From Armigeres subalbatus (taxonomy: Eukaryota > Arthropoda > Insecta > Diptera > Culicidae), in assembly GCF_024139115.2 (NCBI RefSeq), contig NW_026942771.1, forward strand, positions 1 through 64,000: a DNA stretch of 64,000 nucleotides, given 5' to 3'. Numbering within the stretch: position 1 is the stretch's first letter; each line of letters opens with the position of its first letter. The translations under genes were made by a program, and so were the position numbers. Shown piece after piece: positions 9,964-19,345 of this stretch. The notes under the pieces were generated by a model. The model was not told the DNA's origin and did not search any database. It saw nothing but the letters and a program-made list of their open reading frames with translations.

Positions 9964-10467
9964 ATGACGACAGAAATCGTGTACGGCGTGGAGTGGAGAT
10001 CACCTCCACCAACAACGGCAACCAGCCAGCTCACGCCTTATAGGCGTTTCTTGATAACGAAATACATGATCGAACAGTTACTGCTAAACCAAAATGTTTC
10101 CTACGGCCAAACACAGCTGTCAAAGAAGATGGCGGTCCTGTCATCGCTGTTTTCCAACACCGGCAACTACACAACATCGAGCAATCCGAGCACTGCCGCG
10201 AATTTGTCATCCTTTTTTATCGATTGGCTTGTGGAAACTACCACTGGATGGCCGATGGACGGTACCGCTGGGAATACAACATCCAGTGTGGAAGCGGTAG
10301 CTCCCAATAGCAGTTATGGAGGCAATTCGACGTTTCAGAACAATCTGATTATCCTCCTGTATGCGGTTGTCTTTTTGCTATCAGTGGTAGGCAATTCGCT
10401 GCTGGTCCTGATGTTGATGCTGAAGAAAAAGATGCGCTCTGTGATTGATGTGTATCTGCTGAATTTG
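9964..10467 (+). CDS. Class A GPCR, first coding exon (N-tail and TM1)
   Basis: 168 codons from an ATG in A-rich context. Residues 1 to about 120 form a Ser/Thr/Asn-rich extracellular tail with about six N-glycosylation sequons (NVS, NYT, NLS, NTT, NSS, NST). TM1 follows (LIILLYAVVFLLSVVGNSLL) with the class A GN motif, then a basic first intracellular loop (KKKMRS) and the start of TM2 (VYLLNL). The frame stops at GTGAGT (donor, intron from 10468, phase 0), a common intron position in such receptors. The loop/TM2 start resembles peptide- or chemokine-type receptors; the ligand cannot be assigned. This is the only convincing host coding exon in the window. Confidence 0.8.
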
Positions 10468-11380
10468 GTGAGTATTATTTTGACGTGATCAGAAACAAGG
10501 TTCAAGCCCTTTGTAGTGCATAGAATAGAATCCGTCATTGGCATATGTTCATAAGAAAACTCTGGAGTAACACCAAATGTGGTACAAATCATATGTTATA
10601 TATTGAATAGAATGCATCCATGGCATAGGTTCTATGCTGTCCATGAAGTTACGGAAGTAAGGCCTTAAGGTCTACCTGCATGTGTGACCAGATATATCTA
10701 TGAGTCTGTTTCATATATTGCACATGCCGTTTGTTCAGTGATGAGCTTGATCCCCCAGACTACATCCCTGGACGACCCTCGCTCTCGTTGCTCCTTGTTT
10801 CACTGTCCAGAAGAGTGTTCGACCGTCGCACCATCGTGGCGAATATGGAGGATGAAACGAGAGGTCGCCAATCATCGTAGTAGTCAACGGTCATCGATGG
10901 TCATCACTGGAGATATGAGGGAGATCTCCTCTCTAACGCTCTACTAGGCGATCGCTGTGGAGAACATCGCACGACCCGATGGTATACTTCGACTGACCAC
11001 CACTCTGATGATCAACGAGTTAGTTGCAATTGGCCTGCAGCCAAGAACGGTTGGTCTGGAAACCGTACGCGCGCGATACCTCCAAAATTCACGTAGTTTT
11101 AAGAACAAAATTTGTTAAAGTAAATACATGTTAGCCAATTAAAGTGATTAGTCTTTCGTTTAAGTTGAGTGTTTTATTGAAGTGGACTGAAAGTTTATAT
11201 GTAATGTATCCGTGAACTTGTGAATTGCCCGTTTTCCGAAGACCAGCGACGACGAGAAGAAGGAATTCCGTCGCTGAGCAGATTCCAGCTAAGCAAAAAT
11301 GGTTTTCGTTCCGCGGTTCGATGTTGGTGTGCTGTAAACGAGCTGTCGAAGAACCCACTAAACAGTACCCTATCACCGTT
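10468..11380 (+). other. Start of GPCR intron; no other gene seen
   Basis: Begins with the donor GTGAGT. The rest lacks a supported ORF. The GC-richer stretch at about 10740-11350 could be a degraded LTR or retroelement remnant, but I found no TIR, LTR pair or domain. Confidence 0.4.
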
Positions 11381-11843
11381 TTTGACGTAAACCTCGGGAA
11401 GCCTCGGATACAGGGTGCAAAATGAAAATTTCCAAATTGGGGATTGTCACGAAATCATGTAAGATTTCAAACGGTAATAGCGTCTTTATCTTTCGATGGA
11501 TTTTCGACATTTGCTTATCAATCGATTCGGAAACTCTCCAGCAATTTGTCAATTCTATTGATACTATTGATTATCAACGTTAAACTATTGAAAATGTTAT
11601 TTCTTTCCAAACCGGGTGAAAAATTTAATCCCGTTCATAAATCCCCAACACGGATATTGCAGTAACGTACGGCCCTTTTGATCCACTGCTTCGTTTTCTC
11701 TGTGTATAAAAAGCCCCGTGTTTCGCGTGCGCGCGTTATTTTCATTCTGGATGTCACGGAAAGCGGACCAGGGCGTCCAGAAGCGGTCCCAGTGACAACG
11801 GCTGTCTCAGCGGTGGTGGTGCGGATGAAATTTTTCTCGCTCC
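11381..11843 (+). mobile_element. Promoter/stem-loop unit B, cut by Jockey fragment
   Basis: Starts at TTTTTGACGTAAACCTC (a decayed palindrome) and follows units 57862 and 59880 closely. It contains TATAAAAA (11705-11712) and an ATG at 11751 reading MSRKAD. The unit ends near 11843, where a Jockey fragment begins, so its 3' hairpin is missing. Confidence 0.7.
11705..11742 (+). promoter_or_regulatory. Unit B core promoter, 11.7 kb
   Basis: TATAAAAA (11705-11712) is followed about 30 bp on, after a GCGCGCG stretch, by TTATTTTC where other copies have TCATTTTC. One of five copies of this promoter in the window. Confidence 0.55.
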
Positions 11844-13545
11844 GCTGATTGAGACCCGGAATGTCCTTGCCGACAGGTAATTGTTGATGATTTTCACCAG
11901 GTAGCTGGGAAGATTGTAGCGTTGTAGTTTGTACACCAGGCCATCATGCCATACATTGTCAAATGCCTTCTCGACATCGAGTAAGGCCATGGCGGATGTT
12001 TTCGAGACAAACTTGTTCCGTCTGAGGACGTTGGTAACTCGAGTCAGTTGGTGTACAGTTGACCGACCGCGTCGAAAACCAAACTGTTCCTCGAGCAAGA
12101 TGTTGAGATTTTCGGCAGACTCAAGTAACCTGTGATGTATAGCTTTTTCGAATAGCTTGGATAACCATGAGAGAAGGCTGATGGGACGATAACTTCTGGG
12201 GGAGGAAGGATCCTTCCCAAGCTTCCGGATGGGGATGACTTTCGCTGACTTCCAGGACGATGGGAAGTAGCTGAGCCGGAGACACTGATTAAAGATCAGT
12301 GAGAGGTGCTCAAAGAACGGAGCACTCATGTGTTTGAGCTCGAGATTCAGGATGCTGTCGAAGCCTGGGGCCTTCATGTTCTTCGACGATTTGATATAGG
12401 CCGTCAATTCGCCAGCTGAGATCTCCAACTCCTCCGAGAAGTCGTAGGGAATCAAATGGATGTTGTTAGCATGCTCGTTGACGGCTGTTTCGTGTGGACT
12501 GACGATGTTCTGCCCAAGATTGTATGAGCTGACGAAGTGACGACCTATTTCAGCGACCTTCTCTGCAGGAGTTATCAAGCGATCCTTAGAGCCATTATTG
12601 TCTAGTGGTATCAAAGGTGGAATGGGCCGAGGCTTGGATTTTAGAATTTTGGTCATTTTCCAGAACGGCTTAGCATAGTCTGGGAGAGTGCGGATCTTAT
12701 TCGAGAAGTCGTTATTTTTGAGGTCCACCATTCTGGCCTTGATAATTTTTGTGATTCGATTGCAGCGTGCCTTAAGCTCAGGCAGTCCTGTACGCTGGAA
12801 CTGCCTGCGAGTGACATTCCGCAATTGAATCAAATCTTTGGTGCGTGTATCGATGTTTAAGGAGTTGCTTACCTGCCGAGCCTTCGGGACATGCTGCTCC
12901 CGGGCCACCGAGATTGCCTCTTCGATGGCGCACAGCTGGCGGTCGATGCTTTCCGGCGTCTCCGGACGCACCTCGTAATCGACGAAGTTGTCGACGTACT
13001 GCTGGAACCGCTGCCAGTTCACTCGATGGTAGTTTCGCCTTGTTAGCTCGTGCCGATTTACTGAAGTTCCAACCTCAGCCACCACTGGATAGTGGTCCGA
13101 GCTCAGTTCTTGGAAGACGACCGGCTGGGAAACGTGATCGTACATGTTCGTGATGTAGATGTCGAGCGTAGCATGGGCCCCGGACCGTGTCAACCGGGTA
13201 GGGCTGTCAGGGCTCAGGATGGTGTAGTGGCCCTCTAGTTCGTCGTTGGACCAGACGACTCCGTTCCGGTTGGAGACGGTGTTTCCCCACGATTGGTGCT
13301 TTGCGGTCAGGTCTCCGGCGATGATGAACTGCCCCTGCCGTCGAGTGAGCTTGACTATGTCCCTTCATAGCTCAGCCGACGAGCCATCGTCGACTTTGGC
13401 TTGTGTGGGACAGTAAGCCACGATGAGAGTGACGACTCCGACGGAAGTGGTGACTACCACTCCAACGGCTTCGATGAATTTGAGCTTGAAGTCCGGCAGC
13501 AGGTGGCAGGCGATGGTGCTTCGCAAGGCGATTGCCACTCCTCCG
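11844..13545 (-). pseudogene. Jockey ORF2 fragment (endonuclease C-part and RT N-part)
   Basis: Minus-strand Jockey ORF2 segment parallel to 47215-48915. It carries the end of the APE-type endonuclease (SSDHYPV motif), the linker and the RT up to block A (LLDVEKAFDNVWHDG) and RTFRVSISG. Both ends are lost: downstream it runs into unit B near 11843, upstream into a unit C promoter near 13545. A nonsense codon near 13363 (TGA where the paralogue has CGA) breaks the frame. It lacks the catalytic FADD block, so it is not functional. Confidence 0.85.
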
Positions 13546-13946
13546 GCTCGCGCGCGTCGAAAAGCAGCTTTCTTATATCTAATGAAGTAATTTCATTAGC
13601 CTCGCCCCTTCATTAATCGTTATGAGTGCACATTATATTTACGCCCATATCAGCTCACAAAGGGACGGGGCTAACGGGCTTCATTTATTGGATACAAGAA
13701 AGCTGGTGTTTGGCGCGCACGAGCCATTTTGATTGGGATTCCACAGAGAGCTGATAGACGTTCGATGCAGCGGAACGGACACAGCAGCACGAAGTGGGTG
13801 GCAGTAAGGCAATGCTGCAAATTTATTTCAACCTTTGGAGGCTTAGCAAAAAATCATGAAGTGGCGGTCGGACAGTTACAACGCAAGGTGTGGACAAGCG
13901 ATTGGATGCAGTTAGTTATTGGAATGGGAATTGGGAAAAGAAAATT

Positions 13947-13962
13947 GGTTCTTCTCAGGACT
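13947..13962 (+). terminator. Histone-type stem-loop with purine-rich downstream element
   Basis: GGTTCTTCTCAGGACT forms a 6-bp stem (terminal G-U) with a TCTC loop. About 15 nt downstream lies GGAAAGAAAGAGTT, very like the AAGAAAGA histone downstream element that pairs with U7 snRNA. The plus arm's predicted start near 13726 gives a transcript of about 235 nt. Confidence 0.6.
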
Positions 13963-14083
13963 AACATTTTATGGAAAGAAAGAGTTAATTGCGTTAATGG
14001 ACTGTTTCGATGGCGTCGGGTTTGGCATGGTAGCTTGGTTGCTGTTAGTGATCCCATTTATTCAAATTTACTGCATCATCTCC

Positions 14084-14428
14084 AAGGGCCTCATATGCCT
14101 GTCACTGGCGAACAAAGCTCGTGTACTCTGCATCGAAGTGATCGAAGCTTAGAACCAGTGTTAGGGCGCAATCGTTAATGCGAACATTTTCATATTCGGT
14201 TAGTTACTGCAAATAAATTCTTTTTCGCGTCCCTTTAATCAAGCAGGTATCTCAAGCATACCACATCATTTGATTGAGTGTTTAATTTTGATAAAATATC
14301 GAAAACAAAAGTGTGCATAAAAATTGCCTCGCCATAACAAAAAGATGGTAGAGAATTAACACTGTTGTTTACATTTAAGAACCAGCACATGTCGGGGTAG
14401 GGATTCAGTGCTCCGCCTTCTCCCCCTG
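14084..14428. mobile_element. 345-bp insertion with 9-bp target duplication
   Basis: ATCATCTCC at 14075-14083 is repeated at 14429-14437, and paralogous unit C copies have a single copy at that place. The ends (aagggcc... / ...cccctg) show at most a weak inverted repeat. No ORF. A 9-bp duplication would suit a Mutator-like MITE, but the class is unproven. Confidence 0.55.
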
Positions 14429-14520
14429 ATCATCTCCCTCCGACGCGCTATCAAATTCGCTATTTACGATTGAGTTTTGTTTTTTGAAGAAAGAATATTT
14501 CGGATAGTCGGATGTCTTGT

Positions 14521-15333
14521 TAGACAAAGTTGTAGGCACATTTAAGCGCTATAAGTTCGTCATACATCAAGAATCAATAGCTAACTTCTGAAAAAGGTTC
14601 TGGAAAAAAATCATAAGGGTTGTGTACAAGACACGACCGCCCGACGTAAACTACGTGAAACAGTTTGGTGAAATGAAGAATCTAGTGCCATTATCCATGA
14701 GTATTACAAAATTACTCTTTGGATTTCTTATAAAATTTACATTCTAAAAGGAACTAATATATTTATGTAATTAAAACAAATTTATTGAATTCTCGAGTTT
14801 TGTATAATATGAGTAGTTTAGTTTTGTTTGTTTAAATTCAATTCATTGTTCTTTTTCGAATGTTCGAAAAATATTCTAAATGAGCTTAACTAATCTTGGG
14901 TATTTCTAAATTACAATTTATCAGGTTTAATTGCACTTTTTACTGTATTTAACCAATAAAACTTTAGAAATGAGGATAATCACCGTCAAATCACTGAAGA
15001 CGCTAACATGTTTTTGCAAAGACCACGCGTCAAAGCGCACTCGTGATTTCGCTACTGACGGCATCATTTCGATTGAACTGTCTCCATCTTCATCTTTCGA
15101 TTGATTGTTAATAATCCGTTTTCCCAATCACAAGCTGCAACAAAATCAAAAAAGATCTTGAGAAAATTTCACCTGGCTGCCACTGATGCCATCCATATGA
15201 ATGCATATTTGTAGCATCTCCTCCCGGGGCGCACTCGTGATTCTGCTACGGACGGCAACATTATGGCGTCGCCAAGTGGTTAATTTGCTCTTTGAACAAT
15301 ATTCGCCTCACCTCTTCCTTTGCATAGGATGGT
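14521..15333. other. Non-coding AT-rich sequence
   Basis: No supported gene. 'gcgcactcgtgatt' followed by a 'ctac[gt]gacggcat' motif appears near 15035 and 15225 and resembles the interior of the unit cluster at 59.1 kb, so part is probably degraded unit sequence. Confidence 0.35.
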
Positions 15334-15349
15334 GGCCCTGAGAAAAACC
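15334..15349 (-). terminator. Histone-type stem-loop, minus strand, 15.3 kb
   Basis: The minus strand reads GGTTTTTCTCAGGGCC, a 6-bp stem (several G-U) with TCTC loop, followed by ACCA and, about 13 nt on, the purine run AAAGGAAGAGG. A divergent promoter (minus-strand ATAAGAAAG near 15435) lies only about 70 nt upstream of it. Confidence 0.55.
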
Positions 15350-15399
15350 GATTGATTCGTTCAGCAACACTGGGACCGCCGCCCGCAACATTTCTAATG

Positions 15400-15600
15400 A
15401 AATGCCACGCGCGCGGGGGAGAGCAGCTTTCTTATCATCAATAAAGATGGCTCATTAGTCCTTCCTCTTTGTTGTCCGGTATGGCTGCAAATATTGTGTA
15501 ACCGTCAAACACTCACCAAAGGGGCGTGGCTACAGGTTCAACTTTATTGATTACAAGAAAGCAGCTCTCCCGCGCGCGCGAGCCATTTCGTTCGAGATGT
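15400..15600. promoter_or_regulatory. Divergent promoter pair, 15.4-15.6 kb
   Basis: Two outward-facing promoters about 130 bp apart share the same parts. Minus: 'gataagaaagc', CTCTCCCCCGCGCGCG, then TGGCATTTC. Plus: 'gattacaagaaagc', CTCTCCCGCGCGCGCG, then AGCCATTTC. Between them lie a GGGGCGTGGC box and a TTATTG/CAATAA pair. Histone H2A/H2B and H3/H4 pairs are organised this way. Confidence 0.5.
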
Positions 15601-15740
15601 CGCGGAGAGCAGACCGTGGTACCACCTTCGGCATCGGCGGAGCTCCTACCGGAAATTTTATTCCCGGCGATGGTGTGGATCGCGTGGTCGTCGTCATTAA
15701 CATTAGCAGCGCTCAGATTAAATTTTCCTGTATGAAGTAG
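15597..15740 (+). CDS. Short MSRRAD-type ORF, truncated by MITE
   Basis: 47 codons starting MSRRADRGTTFGIGGAP. It begins about 15 nt after the predicted start site. Its TAG stop lies at the left end of the fold-back MITE at 15738, so the original frame was probably longer, as in the 67-codon versions at 16894, 59241 and 61387. No family is recognised. Confidence 0.35.
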   Translation: MSRRADRGTTFGIGGAPTGNFIPGDGVDRVVVVINISSAQIKFSCMK

Positions 15741-15931
15741 GGGGAATGACGGCTTTGGCAGGTTTTGTTCTATTATTGTCGGCGGGGTTTTTGTTGACCA
15801 AATTTTATGAAATTTGGCCACAATATTCTTTGATATGCAAAGAATGTTTAGGCCAAATTTGAGCATAATTAGTTACAGAAAACCCCCTGACAATAATAGA
15901 ACAAAACCTGCCAAAGCCGTAATTTCCCCTA
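15738..15931. mobile_element. Fold-back MITE, ~194 bp
   Basis: Arms of about 45-55 bp beginning TAGGGGGAATGACGGCTT and ending in the reverse complement AAGCCGTAATTTCCCCTA. It may use a TA target site. It interrupts the short ORF starting at 15597. Confidence 0.75.
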
Positions 15932-16686
15932 CTAACGATTGGCTACCATCAATGAAAGTAGCTCTCAAGTCACAACTTGAGGCGAGATGAATTTTGATCA
16001 AAGTAAAACTTAATTGCTTGGTGATGGCAGATTGTTTTCCGTCGGTAGTAGAATCACGAGATCCCGATTCAGAGAAAGACTTATAATTTTAGTAGATAGT
16101 CATCCATGCGAATACATTTTTGCAGCTTCTCCGTTTGACGCGCGCTCGTGATTCTACATACATACAGAAAACATGCGATGTAAAACTCATCCATGAGTTT
16201 TTAAGTGCTGAGTTGGGCTTGATTTGAATCGTCCATGAGTTTTTACCACAACAGACCAAACCAAAGGCGTTATCGCTGGAACCGCGCTGGTCCGTTCTCC
16301 GTGACATCCAGAATGAAAATGACGCGCGCACGCGAAACATGGGGCTTTTTATACACAGGGAAAACGAAGCAGTGGATCAAAAGGCCCGTAGCTTACTGCA
16401 ATCTGATGTCCGTGTTGGGGATTTATGAACGGAATTGAATTTTTCACCCGGTTTGAAAAAAAATAACATTTTCAATAGTTTAACGTTGATAATCTATAGT
16501 ATCAGTAGAATTGGCAAATTGCTGGAGAGTTTCCGAATCTATTGATAAGCAAATTTCGAAAATCCATCGAAAGATAAAGGCGCTTTTAGCGTTTGAAATC
16601 TATCCTAATTTCGTGACGGTTTCGAATTTGGAAATTTCGGTTTTACACCCTGTATCTGAGTCTTTCCCTTAGACGTAGTTTACGTC
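15932..16686 (-). mobile_element. Unit B relative, minus strand
   Basis: The minus strand starts at TTTTTGACGTAAACTACGTC (16672-16686 palindrome). It continues through the unit B leader to TATAAAAA (minus, 16346-16353), then a GCGCGCG stretch, TCATTTTC and an ATG. The ORF reads MSRRTDQRGSSDNAFG and ends SCKNVFAWMTIY (stop at 16089). The body differs from other B units after the first codons and joins sequence like 59.1-59.2 kb. No hairpin was found. Confidence 0.6.
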
Positions 16687-16742
16687 AAAAATGCGCGAGG
16701 AAAAAACACGTCTGTACGTGCTGCTGTCTTGAACTGGAATGA
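16687..16742 (-). repeat. Isolated Jockey 5' leader fragment
   Basis: About 55 bp matching the extreme 5' end of the Jockey at 50.47 kb (minus strand TCATTCCAGTTC...GTACAGACGTG). It is wedged between a unit palindrome and a unit promoter region. The same junction exists inverted at 59596-59648. Confidence 0.7.
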
Positions 16743-16893
16743 GGCTGATTGCGCCACGCGCGCGGGGGAGAGCATTTTTCTTATAACCAATAAAGATGGC
16801 TCATTAGTCCCTCCTCTTTGTTGTCCGGTATGACTGCAAATATTGTGTAACAAGAAAGGAGCTCTTCCGCGCGCGCGAGCCATTTCGTTCGAG

Positions 16894-17097
16894 ATGTCGC
16901 GGAGAGCAGACCGTGATACCACCTTCGGCATCGGCGGAGCTCCTAACGGAAATTTTATTCCCGGCGATGGTGTGGGTCGCGCGGTCGTCGTCGTCAGCAT
17001 CAACAGCACTCAGATGGAATTTTCTTGCGTGTCTCTACGATGGCGGCTATGGTGGTGTTTATCTCTGCTACGGTTGCGTCTGAAGTGTCATCAGTAA
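16894..17097 (+). CDS. 67-aa MSRRAD-type hypothetical protein
   Basis: Starts MSRRADRDTTFGIGGAP about 15-20 nt after the predicted transcription start and ends with a Trp/Leu/Arg-rich tail (LRWRLWWCLSLLRL). The predicted product appears identical to 59241-59444 and differs at few positions from 61387-61590. I recognise no domain. Identity between copies may reflect recent duplication rather than selection. Confidence 0.4.
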   Translation: MSRRADRDTTFGIGGAPNGNFIPGDGVGRAVVVVSINSTQMEFSCVSLRWRLWWCLSLLRLRLKCHQ

Positions 17098-17558
17098 AAG
17101 CAGCTCTTAAGCCATAATTTGAGGCGAGACGAATTTTGATCAAAGTTCATATTAATCGCTTGGTGATGGCTGATAGTTTCCGTCGGTGGTGGAATCACGA
17201 CCGTGCGTCAGGGACGCAGCAAAAAAATATTCGCATGGATAGCATCAATACCAGTGAAATTTCCCCTCAAGATTATTATTTTAGTAGATAGACTGCTACT
17301 TGTTTCAGGTTTAATTTCCATCCATGCAAATACATTTTTGCAGCTTCTCCTTCTGACGCACGCTCTTCGTTCCCACCGATGGCGTAGGTAGCGCTCGTAA
17401 CAGGATCGTTGCGACAGAGAATCCAACGATGGCAATCTGTTGCAGTGTAGCGGTAGAACCATAGAGCCAGCATCTGCATTTGAGTGAAATACTCTTGTGA
17501 TATTCTATCGAATGGTTGCTGTTGTGTTGGTGATTAGAAATCCGCATGATCTGAAATC

Positions 17559-17574
17559 TGTCCTTTTCAGGGCA
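17559..17574 (+). terminator. Diverged histone-like stem-loop, 17.56 kb
   Basis: TGTCCTTTTCAGGGCA: 6-bp stem with TTTC loop. The outer pair is U-A rather than G-C, and ATT replaces ACC after the stem. A purine patch TTGGAGGAA follows about 15-20 nt on. Inverted copies lie at 58764 and 60915. Confidence 0.45.
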
Positions 17575-17819
17575 TTAAATTTTTCATTGGAGGAATTTGG
17601 TTTGACTGAGAGTAAATTCATGAGATTGTTGCAATAAATCGGCAGCAGTAACGCAAAAATTCATAAGATTCAATCCATCATTCGACTTCTGCAGAGTAAG
17701 TGATTAAAAATCCATCGAAAGATAAAGACGCTATTAGTGTTTGAAATCTATCCTAATTTCGCGACGGTCTCGAATTTGGAAATTTCCGTTTTACACCCTG
17801 TATCTGAGTCTTCCCCTTA

Positions 17820-18477
17820 GACGTAGTTTACGTCAAAAAATTATTTCAACTTAACCTTCCTCCCAAACATAATGGTGGTCCTGAAAAGAACCGATTAATT
17901 TCCACTTATGTGCCTCATCAACAGCACGACGTTGATTGCCAGATTCAACGATGCTGTTGGGAACACGGATGAAAAGATGTACTGCTGTTGCCACGACCGC
18001 CACCACCACCTAACGAAAAGTTTCATCCGCATCATCACTCATAAATCTCAATCAACGAGCCCTCCCGTGCGAACGAAATCGTCCGTTCTCCGTGACATGC
18101 AGAATGAAAATGACGCGCGCACGCGAAACACGGGGCTTTTTATACACAGGGAAAACGAAGCAGTGGATCAAAAGGCCCGTACGTTACTGCAATCTGATGT
18201 CCGTGTTGGGGATTTATGAACGGGATTGAATTTTTCACCCGGTTTGGAAAGAAATAACATTTTCAATAGTTTAACGTTGATAATCAATAGTATCAATAGA
18301 ATTGGAAAATTGCTGGAGAGTTTTCGAATCGATTGATAAGCAAATGTCGAAAATCCATCGAAAGATAAAGACGCTATTACCGTTTGAAATCTTACATGAT
18401 TTCGTGACGGTCCCCAATTTGGAAATTTTCATTTTGCACCCTGTATCTGAGGCTTCCCCTTAGACGTAGTTTACGTC
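17820..18477 (-). mobile_element. Unit B, minus strand, 17.8-18.5 kb
   Basis: Runs on the minus strand from the palindrome at 18463-18477 through TATAAAAA (18137-18144), TCATTTTC and an ATG (MSRRTDDFVRTGGLVD, then stop) to the hairpin at 17877-17892 and the palindrome at 17820-17834. It is an inverted near-copy of 57862-58519 with the same 643-bp palindrome spacing. Confidence 0.75.
17877..17892 (-). terminator. Canonical histone-type stem-loop, 17.88 kb
   Basis: The minus strand reads GGTTCTTTTCAGGACC followed by ACCATTATG and GGGAGGAAGG. Stem (one G-U), TTTC loop and ACCA 3' flank fit the metazoan histone consensus. The minus-strand promoter is at 18137-18144. Confidence 0.65.
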
Positions 18478-19139
18478 AAAAGTTATTCTTATTGTATATT
18501 TGCTTCGGAGTTTCCAATTCATGACCAATAATGATGCTGGTCACGTGCTTATAGTCAATTTAGGATTAGGAGAGGAAAATTAGTTTAACACTCATTGTTA
18601 TAAGAGACCGAAGAATGCTCTGCATCTCCGTGAGCGCTGCGGGAAAGGAATCGTTGGTTAGTTGAGAAGGTAATTCGTGTGAAACCCCTTGGTAAGCGAC
18701 ACAATATTTTTTGTAAACGAAGTTATTTTGAAAACATGAAGACGAAAACTGTGTTTCAAATCAGTCCAATGCAAAATCAATGTGCTTCGTTTCGATCGAT
18801 TCCGCACTAAATAATGTTGTGCTCTTCGATGCAGACATTAGTTTTATAACTTCACGTTCTCCCACACTAGCTGGCGTGATCAGCATCAACACGATCGATT
18901 GCACACTGGATAAACAAATTTCTGCTACACGAGGTAGATTTTTTTCACTTCGCGTTCTTCCGGACTAGCTGCCGTCCCATTACCAGCATCCACACGATCA
19001 TTTCCGCATTCATATAGAAGAAAACTACATACGAATTTGTCGACTGTGAATGGGGTTATGTGGTAAGCGTTAATAGGAATATTGTATAACCTTAAGTTTT
19101 GAAAACAACTTTACGATTTTGTTCAGCGGCGCAGCCAAA
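18478..19139. other. No gene recognised
   Basis: Non-coding. Two similar stretches near 18860 and 18960 ('acttc[ag]cgttct' followed by 'actagctg[cg]cgt') suggest a local duplication of about 100 bp. Confidence 0.35.
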
Positions 19140-19345
19140 ATTTTTGATAATATAAAGTATCGTTCAAGTTTAAATTTGTTTCGAAATTCCGCGGAATTCC
19201 GTTAAATTTCGTTAGAAGCTAGTTTTTTCAAGCGAAATTTTTGTAATTTTACGAAACGAAACGAAATCAAGAAATCAGATTTCGCCATCCTCAAATTCCG
19301 CGAAATTCCGCGGAATTTCGTTTCGAACCACCTGAAACGAAATTT
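19140..19345. repeat. Palindromic TTCCGCGGAATT-type repeats
   Basis: Repeated 'gaaattccgcggaatt' words on both strands and runs of 'acgaaacgaaa'. They interrupt the R1/LOA-type RT frame near 19370, giving an aberrant Arg/Phe-rich tail in translation. Confidence 0.6.

Larger units (their letters stand above)
13546..14520. mobile_element. Divergent promoter/stem-loop unit C, 13.6 kb
   Basis: A divergent pair. A minus-facing promoter (TATAAGA on minus, 13571-13577) and a plus-facing one ('gatacaagaaagctg' near 13690, start near 13726) share the same GCGCGCGAGCCATTT start region. Between them lie GC-box-like sequences and CCAAT-like motifs. The plus arm runs to a hairpin at 13947-13962. The left arm is cut by the Jockey fragment and the right tail carries an insertion at 14084-14428. 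Homologous units lie at 33771-35489 and 50475-50890. Confidence 0.65.
16743..17834 (+). mobile_element. Promoter/stem-loop unit, plus strand, 16.7-17.8 kb
   Basis: Contains the start region GCGCGCGAGCCATTTCG near 16870, the MSRRAD ORF at 16894, a ~700-nt body and the hairpin at 17559. It ends at GACGTAGTTTACGTC (17820-17834). It is a near-identical inverted copy of 58505-59651, with the same length within 1 bp. Confidence 0.7.

Noticed and set aside
10684..10947. 87-codon frame after the GPCR exon
   Set aside because: No transmembrane segment or known domain and no flanking splice signals that would extend the receptor.
11754..13193. Intact 479-codon gene
   Set aside because: It has no ATG start, is cut at both ends, enters unrelated unit sequence at its C-terminus and has an upstream nonsense codon, so it is a Jockey fragment.
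17208..17547. Three overlapping frames (62-84 codons), repeated at 58791-59130
   Set aside because: They are antisense to the predicted unit transcript, overlap in all frames and show no domain; duplication of DNA explains their conservation.
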